NCBI RefSeq assembly: GCF_035967765.1
Contig: NZ_JAYWIT010000006.1
Reading direction: 5' to 3' (one strand)
From: Conexibacter stalactiti
GTDB taxonomy: Bacteria; Actinomycetota; Thermoleophilia; Solirubrobacterales; Solirubrobacteraceae
DNA length: 64,000 nucleotides
Positions 57,529 through 64,000 of this stretch are shown here, piece after piece (position 1 is the first letter of the stretch; each line of letters opens with the position of its first letter). The notes beneath the pieces are model-generated. The model was not told the DNA's origin. It ran no database searches and saw only the letters and a list, made by a program, of their open reading frames with translations. The position numbers and the translations under genes were made by a program.

Positions 57529-59550
57529 TCAGAAGCTCCCCGGCGTGATGTCGGGCTTGTTGCCCGGCTGGGTCGGGTCGCCCGTGTAGCTCGTGTAGAG
57601 CCACTGCTGGAAGAACTGGTCCCAGAGGGCGGCGCGGGCGGGGTCGGTCGCCTTCACGAGCGCGATGAACTGCTCGGTCGTGACGTTGCCGTTCGCGTGA
57701 TCGGTCAGCCACGATCTCATCATCGCTCTGAAGGCGTCCTCGCCGAGCGCCGGCGTCGCGATGAAGACCTCGCGGATCGCCGTCATCGTCATCGCGCCAC
57801 GGGAGTACATCGCCTCGGTGTTGAAGATGTCGCCGGCGGTCGGCGGATCGGCCGGCGGGATCAGCCAGAAGTCGGGCTCGGCGGCGGCATCGGCGGTGTA
57901 GAAGTAGTCGAAGATCCCCATCGGCGCCATGTCGCCTTCGACGGCGGCGCCCCACAGCCACGAGGAGAACTCGGTGATCCCCTCGTTGAGCCAGATGTCG
58001 CGCCAGCGCGCGAGCGTGACGAGGTTGCCGAACCACTGGTGGGCGTTCTCGTGCGCGATCGTCGCCATGCCGACGCCGCTGCTGTCAGCGTTCGAGGAGG
58101 GATAGGTCGGCTTCGTCTGCGTCTCGAGCACATAGCCGATGTCCGCGCCGACGCGCGGGACCACGGCGCCGGCCGCGTCGAAGGGATACGGCACGCCGTA
58201 GTAGCCGGCGTACCAGTCGAGGATCTCCGGCACGCGCTGCTGGTCGGCGACGATCTCGGCTCTTCTGAACGACTGGTCGACGTAGATGTAGAGCGGCCGC
58301 GGGCCTCTGAGGTCGGAGCCGGAGCTGTCGAATCTGCCGATCGAGACGGTCGCGAGGTAGGGCGCCATCAGATCGTCGGAGGTCCAGTCGTAGGTCGTCG
58401 TGCCGTCGGGGTTGGCGGTCGTGCCGTCGAGCACGCCGTTGGCGACGGCCGCGAAGCCGCTCGGCGCGGTCACGGAGATGTCGTAGGTCGCCTTGTCCGT
58501 CGGCACGTTGTTGACGGGGAACCAGCCTTGCGAGCCGAGCGGCTCGCCGAGCGCGACGGAACCGAAGTCGACGTTCGACAGCCAGCCCTCCATCGAGCCG
58601 TCCGGGTCGATCACCGGCTCCGGCACGCCGCTGTAGTTGACCTGGACCGTGAACGCGGTCCCGCTGACGATCCCGGCGCTTGGGGTGACGATCAGCTTCG
58701 ACGCCGCGAAGTCGAGCGTGAAGGGAGCCGATCTGCCGGCGACCGACACGGAGCCGATCGCGAGTCCTTGCAGATCGAGGCTGAACTCGCTCAGGTTCTG
58801 CGTCGCGACCGCGTCGATCGTCGCCGTCCCGTGCAGCATCCGCGCGAAGACGTCGGTGTACGCGAGGTCGAGGTCGTAGCGGCGCACGTCGTAGCCGCCG
58901 TTGCCGATCGTCGGGAAGAGCGAGTCGCCCGCCGTGCGCGCACCCGGCAGGAAGGCCGGCGGCACCGGCGGCTTCGACGGTGGCGGGCCGGGCGGAGTAG
59001 GTCTCGGCGGAAGCGGTGCCGGCTGCCGTCTCGGTGCCGGTCTCGGCGCTCTGAAGGCGACCCGCACGCGGCGCGCCGCCGTCGCGCAGTCGACAGCGCG
59101 CGAACCGCGTCTCGGCCGCACGCAGACGCGCAGCTCGAAGCCCTTGGCGACGGCGGCCTTCAACGTCGGCGCCATCACCCGCACCGCGAACGTGCGCCGT
59201 CTGCCGGCACCGATCGACGCGATCCGCGCGCCGCCGAGCGCGTGCACGGTCGGCCGTCTGCCACCGCTCCGCAGCAGCAACTGCAGCTGCGCCGGGCGCG
59301 CCCTGCTGCCGCGGTTGACGACGGTGCCGCGGACGACGAAGCGCTGTCTGGCGACGAGCATCGTGTCCGATGCTCTGACGTCGCCCACCAGAAGCGGCGA
59401 GCGGGTGGGCGCAAGCGAGAGCGCGGAGACCGCGGTGGGTGCCGCGGGCGCTCCCGCCGGTGAGAGACCGAGGCAGATCGCGATCGACACTGCCGCTGCG
59501 AGCCCGCCGCCGGAGACCTTCGAGCGTGCCCTCGTCATCTCATGCCCCAT
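57529..59550 (-). CDS. Secreted M1-family metallopeptidase
   Basis: A 673-residue exported protein: signal peptide (LAAAVSIAICLGLSPAGAPA), a CARDB-like beta domain of about 130 residues, a proline-rich linker, then the M1 peptidase. The zinc motif is IAHENAHQWFGN with the third ligand in WLNEGITEF; the segment YVLETQTKPTYPS stands where aminopeptidases have GGMEN, so the substrate site is altered. It probably degrades peptides outside the cell. The start is uncertain between ATG 59550 and ATG 59538. Confidence 0.88.
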   Translation of the reverse strand: MGHEMTRARSKVSGGGLAAAVSIAICLGLSPAGAPAAPTAVSALSLAPTRSPLLVGDVRASDTMLVARQRFVVRGTVVNRGSRARPAQLQLLLRSGGRRPTVHALGGARIASIGAGRRRTFAVRVMAPTLKAAVAKGFELRVCVRPRRGSRAVDCATAARRVRVAFRAPRPAPRRQPAPLPPRPTPPGPPPSKPPVPPAFLPGARTAGDSLFPTIGNGGYDVRRYDLDLAYTDVFARMLHGTATIDAVATQNLSEFSLDLQGLAIGSVSVAGRSAPFTLDFAASKLIVTPSAGIVSGTAFTVQVNYSGVPEPVIDPDGSMEGWLSNVDFGSVALGEPLGSQGWFPVNNVPTDKATYDISVTAPSGFAAVANGVLDGTTANPDGTTTYDWTSDDLMAPYLATVSIGRFDSSGSDLRGPRPLYIYVDQSFRRAEIVADQQRVPEILDWYAGYYGVPYPFDAAGAVVPRVGADIGYVLETQTKPTYPSSNADSSGVGMATIAHENAHQWFGNLVTLARWRDIWLNEGITEFSSWLWGAAVEGDMAPMGIFDYFYTADAAAEPDFWLIPPADPPTAGDIFNTEAMYSRGAMTMTAIREVFIATPALGEDAFRAMMRSWLTDHANGNVTTEQFIALVKATDPARAALWDQFFQQWLYTSYTGDPTQPGNKPDITPGSF

Positions 59551-59603
59551 CTCGTCGCGACTCGCAGTGCGACCGCACACTAGCGCGCCCCCTCAACAAC
59601 GCA

Positions 59604-59629
59604 GAAAGCCCCGCATGAGCGAGGCTTTC
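59604..59629 (-). terminator. Terminator-like hairpin after tRNA-Thr
   Basis: GAAAGCCTCGC-TCAT-GCGGGGCTTTC on the minus strand is an 11-bp stem with one G-U pair, eight bases past the tRNA 3' end. The T-tract after it is weak (TGCGTTGTT). Confidence 0.65.
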
Positions 59630-59636
59630 GCAGAGG

Positions 59637-59709
59637 AGCCGCCGAGCGGATTCGAACCGCTGACCCCTTCATTACGAGTGAAGTGCTCTACCAGCTGAGC
59701 TACGGCGGC
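59637..59709 (-). tRNA. tRNA-Thr (anticodon CGT)
   Basis: A 73-base cloverleaf on the minus strand. The acceptor stem is GCCGCCG with CGGCGGC, the D arm has GCTCAGCTGGTAGAGC, the anticodon arm is CTTCA-CTCGTAA-TGAAG with anticodon CGT (reads ACG), and the T arm has GGTTCGAATCC. CCA is not encoded. A TACGAT box at 59745-59750 (minus strand) may be its -10. Confidence 0.95.
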
Positions 59710-59798
59710 CAACACCCGGGCGACGCGCGGCCGCCGGGACGGACATCGTAGCCGACGCGGACGGGCGGCGAAGCGTCGCGCGGGGTGGACACCGATGT

Positions 59799-59804
59799 TA
59801 CAGT
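59799..59804 (+). promoter_or_regulatory. -10 box (TACAGT) for leaderless glpD
   Basis: TACAGT is seven bases before the GTG at 59812, which decides for that start. No -35 box is recognised. Confidence 0.4.
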
Positions 59805-59811
59805 TGGGCGC

Positions 59812-61401
59812 GTGGTGTCACTTCGTCGCAGATCGCTCCCGGAAGGGCGCGCGCCGGACTCGCTCAACGCGAGCCGGCGGACCGCCGAGCTGGCCGAGCT
59901 GACCGGCGCCGACGGCAGTCCCAGAGCGGTCGACCTGCTCGTCGTCGGCGGTGGGATCACCGGCGCCTGGATCGCGCTCGACGCCGCCACACGCGGCCTC
60001 GACGTCGCCCTGATCGAGCGCGGTGACCTCGCCAGCGGCACCAGCCGCTGGAGCAGCAAGCTGGCGCACGGCGGCCTGCGCTACCTCGCGCACCTCGACT
60101 TCGGGCTCGCGTGGGAGTCGGCCTCCGAGCGCGCCGTGCTGATGGACGTCAACGCCCCGCACCTCGTGCGCGCGCTGCCGCTGATCCTGCCGCTCGGCGA
60201 CGAGGTCGGGCGCGCCGCCGGCGCCAAGCTGGAGACCGGCATCCGCATCGGCGACCGCATGCGCGCCGCCGCCGGCACCAGTCGCCGCCGGCTGCCGCCG
60301 ACGCGCCGCATCTCCGCCGAGGAGGCGCGCCACCTCGCCCCCGCTCTGACCGACCGCGGCCTGCGCGGCGCGATCCTGCATTGGGACGGCCAGCTCGAGG
60401 ACGACGCGCGGCTCGTGCTCGCCGTCGCCCGCACCGCCGCCGCGCACGGCGCGCGGATCCTCACCTACACGCGCGCGGAGCGCCTGCACAGCGATGGCGC
60501 GACCGTCGTCGACGAGCGCACCGGCACGCGCCACGAGCTCGCCGCCCGCAACGTCGTCAACGCGACCGGCGTGTGGGCCGGGCAGCTCAGCGGCGGCGTC
60601 GAGCTGCGGCCCAGCAAGGGCTCCCATCTGCTCGTCCGCGAGGAGCTGCTCGGCGGCCCGCGCGCCGGGATCAGCGCGCCGATCCCCGGCAGCGGCGGCT
60701 CGCGCTTCGTCTTCGCCGTCCCGCGCGGCGACGGCCTCGTCCTGATCGGGATCACCGACGAGCCCTACGAGGGCGGCGACGTGCCGGAGGTCCCGCCGGT
60801 CAGCGAGGCCGAGGAGAGCTTCCTGCTGCAGTCGGTCAGCCGCGTGCTGGAGCGGCCTCTGACCAGCGCCGACGTCGTCGGCCGCTACGCCGGCCTGCGG
60901 CCGCTGCTGGCGAGCGCCGAGAGCGAGGCGACCGCCGACCTCTCGCGCCGTCACGCGGTGCTCGAGCACGATGGCGTCGTGACCGTCGTCGGCGGCAAGC
61001 TGACGACCGCCCGCCGCATGGCGCAGGACGCCGTCGACCAGATCGTGACGCGCCCCGGCGTCACCGCCGGCCCGTGCCTGACGCGCGCGCTGCCGCTCGT
61101 CGGCGCCCCGCCGGCCACCGCCGCGCCGCAGGCCGGCGAGCTGCCGCCGCCGCTCGTGCGCCGCTACGGCGCGGAGGCGTCGCGCGTCGCCGCGCTCGCC
61201 GACGGCGACCCTGAGCTGCTGGCGCCGCTGGCGCCCGGCGTCCCGGTCTGCCGCGCGGAGCTGCGCTTCGCGGTCGCGCACGAGCTGGCGCTGACCGCCG
61301 ACGATCTGCTCGACCGCCGCACCCGTCTCGGCCTCGTGCCGGAGCGCCGAGCCGCCGCGCTCGCCGCCGCCGAGCACGAGCTGGGTTTGACACGCCGCTG
61401 A
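59812..61401 (+). CDS. glpD: FAD-dependent glycerol-3-phosphate dehydrogenase
   Basis: A 529-residue flavoenzyme. LLVVGGGITGAWIALDAATRG binds FAD; SGTSRWSSKLAHGGLRYL, RNVVNATGVWAG and VVGGKLTTARRMAQDAVD are typical GlpD segments. It oxidises glycerol-3-phosphate to dihydroxyacetone phosphate and passes electrons to quinone at the membrane. The first 45 residues are rich in Arg and Ala and are not conserved. A GTG at 59785 is an alternative start. Confidence 0.93.
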   Translation: MVSLRRRSLPEGRAPDSLNASRRTAELAELTGADGSPRAVDLLVVGGGITGAWIALDAATRGLDVALIERGDLASGTSRWSSKLAHGGLRYLAHLDFGLAWESASERAVLMDVNAPHLVRALPLILPLGDEVGRAAGAKLETGIRIGDRMRAAAGTSRRRLPPTRRISAEEARHLAPALTDRGLRGAILHWDGQLEDDARLVLAVARTAAAHGARILTYTRAERLHSDGATVVDERTGTRHELAARNVVNATGVWAGQLSGGVELRPSKGSHLLVREELLGGPRAGISAPIPGSGGSRFVFAVPRGDGLVLIGITDEPYEGGDVPEVPPVSEAEESFLLQSVSRVLERPLTSADVVGRYAGLRPLLASAESEATADLSRRHAVLEHDGVVTVVGGKLTTARRMAQDAVDQIVTRPGVTAGPCLTRALPLVGAPPATAAPQAGELPPPLVRRYGAEASRVAALADGDPELLAPLAPGVPVCRAELRFAVAHELALTADDLLDRRTRLGLVPERRAAALAAAEHELGLTRR

Positions 61402-61451
61402 ACGGATAGGCCAACACGCGGGACCGGAGCGAGCCCTGGAGGGGAGCTCTC

Positions 61452-63710
61452 ATGTCAAAACCCGTACCCGTCCCTGTGCGGATCGCGCTTGTCGTCGCAT
61501 TGGCGGCGTTGATCGCGCTCGCCGTGCTGCTGGTGCCACGCGGCAGCTCGCCGCCCGCGACCGCACAGGATCCCAACGACGAGATCGAAGCGCAGATCGA
61601 CGACTGGCTGTCGAGAATGACGCTGGAGCAGAAGCTCGGTCAGCTGCAACAGCTCGACGCCGACTTCCCGACCGGCAGACTCAGAGAAGACCAGCTTCAG
61701 ATGGTGCGTGAGGGCCGGCTCGGCTCGACGCTCAACGGTCGCGGCGCCGCCGCCACCAACGCCGCGCAGAGAGTGGCGCTGGAGGAGTCGTCGCTGAGAA
61801 TCCCGCTGCTGTTCGGCTTCGACGTGATCCACGGCTACCGCACCGTCTTCCCCGTGCCGCTCGCGGAGGCGAGCAGCTGGGATCCGGCCGCCGCCGAGCG
61901 GTCGGCCGCGATCGCCGCGCGCGAGGCGCGCGCCGCCGGCGTCCACTGGACCTTCGCCCCGATGGTCGACGTCACGCGCGACCCGCGCTGGGGCCGCATC
62001 GTCGAGGGCGCCGGCGAGGACGTCTTCCTCGGATCGGTCTTCTCGGCCGCGCGCGTGCGCGGCTTCCAAGGCGACGACTACTCCAGACCCGATCGCGTCG
62101 CCGCGACCGCCAAGCACTGGGTCGCCTACGGCGGCGCGGAGGCGGGCCGCGACTACAACACCGTCGACACCTCCGAGCGGCGCCTGCGCGAGTTCTACTT
62201 CCCGCCGTTCAGAGCCGCCGTCGACGCCGGCGTCGCCACCTTCATGACCTCCTTCAACGAGATCAACGGCGTGCCGGCGACCGCCAACCCGTTCGTGCTG
62301 AGAGACGTGCTGCGCGACGAGTGGAGCTTCGACGGCACGGTGATCTCCGACTACACGGCGGTCAGAGAGCTGATCGCGCACGGCGTCGCCGCCGATGACG
62401 CCGACGCCGCGCAGCTGGCCCTGAACGCCGGCACCGACATCGAGATGGTGTCGAGAACGTTCGCCGAGAACGGCGCCAGACTGGTCGCCGACGGCCGCCT
62501 CTCAGAGGCGACGATCGACGAGGCCGTGCGCCACGTGCTGCGGCTCAAGTACCGCCTCGGACTGTTCGACAGACCGTACGTCGACGAGGCCGCCGAAGCG
62601 GCCGTGCTGAGCGATCCCGAGCACCGCCGCGAGGCGCGCCGGATCGCCGGCCGCTCGATGGTGCTGCTGAAGAACGACGGCGGCGCGCTGCCGCTCGCCG
62701 ACAACCTGCGCAGAGTGGCGGTCGTCGGACCGCTCGCCGACTCGCAGGTCGACATGATGGGCACCTGGATCGGCGACGGCAAGGAGGGCGACGTCGTCAC
62801 CGTCCGCGACGGCTTCGAGCAGGTGCTCGGCAGACGCGGCGTGCGCTACGCGCAGGGCTGCGACGCCGAGTGCAGATCGAGCGGCGGCTTCGGCAACGCG
62901 GTCGCGGCCGTGCGCGGCTCCCAGGCGGCGGTCGTCGTGCTCGGCGAGCCGTGGTCGTGGAGCGGCGAGGCCTCCTCGCGCTCGCAGCTCGACCTCCCGG
63001 GCAGACAGCTGCAGCTGCTGAGAGCGATCCACGCGACCCGCAAGCCGTACGTCGTCGTGCTGATGAACGGCCGCCCGCTGACGATCGACTGGGCGGCCAG
63101 AAACGCGCCCGCGATCCTCGAGGCGTGGTACCCCGGCACCGAGGCCGGTAACGCCGTCGCCGACGTGCTGCTCGGCAAGGTCAACCCCGGCGGCAAGCTG
63201 CCGGTGAGCTTCCCGCGCAACGTCGGCCAGATCCCGCTCCACTACGACGAGAAGCCGACCGGCCGGCCGTTCGACCCGGCCAACAAGTACACGTCGAAGT
63301 ACCTCGACGTCGACAACTCGCCGCAGTACCCGTTCGGCTTCGGCCTCTCGTACACGAGATTCGCGCTCAGCGGTCTCACCGTGACACCGGACTCGATCAC
63401 GCCTGACGGTGAGGTCACCGTGACGGCGACCGTGCGCAACACCGGCCGCCGCGCGGGTGACGAGGTCGTGCAGCTGTACGTGCGCGACAGAGTCGCCAGC
63501 GTGACGCGACCGGTGAGATCGCTCAGAGGGTTCGAGCGGGTGACGCTGGAGCCGGGTCAGTCGCGACAGTTGACGTTCAGACTGGACCGCTCCGACCTGG
63601 AGCTGATCGACAGAGACGGCAACCCGGTCGTCGAACCGGGCGCCTTCACGGTGTGGGTGTCGACCAGCTCGGTCGGCGGCCTGGAAGGGAGCTTCAGCGT
63701 GACCGGTTGA
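61452..63710 (+). CDS. Secreted GH3 beta-glucosidase-type glycosidase
   Basis: A 752-residue exported GH3 enzyme. A signal peptide or anchor is at about 9-30. The N-terminal barrel has FGFDVIHGYRTVFPVPLAEAS, AKHW (Lys221-His222) and the nucleophile Asp300 in VISDYTAV. The second domain has SMVLLKNDGGALPL and VLGEPWSWSGEASSRSQLDLPG, and a Fn3-like domain ends the chain. It should release glucose or xylose from beta-glycosides outside the cell. GGAGGGGAG precedes the ATG. AGA arginine codons are very frequent here. The stop overlaps the convergent collagen-like gene by 17 bases. Confidence 0.95.
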   Translation: MSKPVPVPVRIALVVALAALIALAVLLVPRGSSPPATAQDPNDEIEAQIDDWLSRMTLEQKLGQLQQLDADFPTGRLREDQLQMVREGRLGSTLNGRGAAATNAAQRVALEESSLRIPLLFGFDVIHGYRTVFPVPLAEASSWDPAAAERSAAIAAREARAAGVHWTFAPMVDVTRDPRWGRIVEGAGEDVFLGSVFSAARVRGFQGDDYSRPDRVAATAKHWVAYGGAEAGRDYNTVDTSERRLREFYFPPFRAAVDAGVATFMTSFNEINGVPATANPFVLRDVLRDEWSFDGTVISDYTAVRELIAHGVAADDADAAQLALNAGTDIEMVSRTFAENGARLVADGRLSEATIDEAVRHVLRLKYRLGLFDRPYVDEAAEAAVLSDPEHRREARRIAGRSMVLLKNDGGALPLADNLRRVAVVGPLADSQVDMMGTWIGDGKEGDVVTVRDGFEQVLGRRGVRYAQGCDAECRSSGGFGNAVAAVRGSQAAVVVLGEPWSWSGEASSRSQLDLPGRQLQLLRAIHATRKPYVVVLMNGRPLTIDWAARNAPAILEAWYPGTEAGNAVADVLLGKVNPGGKLPVSFPRNVGQIPLHYDEKPTGRPFDPANKYTSKYLDVDNSPQYPFGFGLSYTRFALSGLTVTPDSITPDGEVTVTATVRNTGRRAGDEVVQLYVRDRVASVTRPVRSLRGFERVTLEPGQSRQLTFRLDRSDLELIDRDGNPVVEPGAFTVWVSTSSVGGLEGSFSVTG

Positions 63711-64000
63711 CGCTCGCCTTCCGCTTCTGCTTCGCGAGCTTGGCGCGCTGCTGCTTCGCGGCGGCGGCGCGCTTGCGCTTGGCAGCCGCGGCCTTCTGCT
63801 TGGCCGCCTTCTGCTTTGCCGCCTTCTGCGCTCTCGCGTTGCGGACCGCCGCTCTGCCGGCGGGGCCGCGTGCGCCGCGCGCTCCGCGCGGGCCGGTCGC
63901 TCCCGCTCTGCCGGCGGGGCCGACCGGGCCGGGCGCGCCGTCCCAGCCGTCGTAGCCGTTGTAGCCGGCCGCGCCGGCGGGACCGGCAGGCCCGCTCGCG
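63694..64000 (-). CDS. Collagen-like protein with Lys/Ala-rich tail, partial
   Basis: The C-terminal 102 residues of a protein whose start lies beyond the window. About 50 residues follow the collagen pattern Gly-X-Y (GPAGPAGAAGYNGYDGWDG and on to GPRGARGARGPAG). After this comes a tail of about 50 residues rich in Lys, Gln, Arg and Ala (AKQKAAKQKAAAAKRKRAAAA). It is likely a surface or secreted triple-helix protein whose basic tail could bind nucleic acid or acidic polymers. The stop is inside the end of the GH3 gene. Function unknown. Confidence 0.8.
   Translation of the reverse strand, partial: ASGPAGPAGAAGYNGYDGWDGAPGPVGPAGRAGATGPRGARGARGPAGRAAVRNARAQKAAKQKAAKQKAAAAKRKRAAAAKQQRAKLAKQKRKASVNRSR

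Noticed and set aside
59637..59709. tRNA-Thr as an integration site for an element
   Set aside because: No integrase gene and no repeat of the tRNA 3' end were seen near it; flanking genes look like ordinary chromosome.
1..64000. CRISPR arrays, prophage genes or rRNA
   Set aside because: No spaced direct repeats of CRISPR size, no phage structural or integrase genes, and no rRNA-like sequence were seen anywhere in the window.

Overview
The window is 64 kb of very GC-rich (about 73%) DNA that is almost completely coded. The sequence suggests a soil actinobacterium of the Thermoleophilia/Solirubrobacterales type (Conexibacter-like); this rests on gene content and style, not on a marker gene. 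Pointers are a SUF operon of the order rrf2-sufC-sufS-sufU-Rieske-sufB-sufD, FCD-type GntR and IclR regulators, GMC alcohol oxidase, MpaB-type oxygenase, many one- to eight-base gene overlaps, and frequent use of the arginine codon AGA despite the GC content.

Layout. 1-6.3 kb: partial pgsA, a two-gene ABC exporter, zinc alcohol dehydrogenase, clpP, a fumarylacetoacetate-hydrolase-fold enzyme, an ArsB-like carrier and a small stress-like protein. 6.3-18.9 kb: fdhD, an OmpR-type two-component pair transcribed towards each other with overlapping 3' ends, a receiver-only protein with a changed phosphoacceptor, a GMC oxidase, a NarL-type two-component pair, a GAF-GGDEF-EAL protein, htpX and a secreted seven-repeat protein. 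18.9-25.4 kb: the complete SUF iron-sulfur operon. 25.5-36.3 kb: RNase D, polysaccharide deacetylase, MFS exporter, HxlR and IclR regulators around an 800-base region without genes, a class III aminotransferase, a candidate 6C-type small RNA, glutathionyl-hydroquinone reductase, and a TetR/MpaB pair with a clear operator. 36.4-41.9 kb: RecD2 helicase, UlaG-like hydrolase with its GntR regulator, a coiled-coil membrane protein and an unrecognised, possibly nuclease-like gene. 41.9-56.3 kb: a long minus-strand operon. 56.5-64 kb: aldose epimerase-like protein, M1 peptidase, tRNA-Thr, FAD glycerol-3-phosphate dehydrogenase, GH3 glycosidase, and a collagen-like protein running off the end.

The 41.9-56.3 kb operon is the most interesting block. 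It joins a ribose-type ABC importer (permease, lipoprotein, ATPase), a GntR regulator, a short-chain dehydrogenase, a 1387-residue secreted clan-D-like glycoside hydrolase, a 2-hydroxyacid dehydrogenase, and a thiamine-diphosphate dehydrogenase complex (E1alpha, E1beta, a free-standing lipoyl domain and a separate E2 catalytic domain). I infer a pathway that releases, imports and oxidises an unidentified sugar and then cleaves a keto or diketo product oxidatively to an acyl-CoA. No kinase, dehydratase or aldolase is present in the block.

Many single-gene transcription units show a TANNNT-type box 6-8 bases before the start codon and no Shine-Dalgarno sequence, which suggests leaderless transcripts are common here. 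Genes inside operons, and exported proteins, more often carry GGAGG-type ribosome binding sites.
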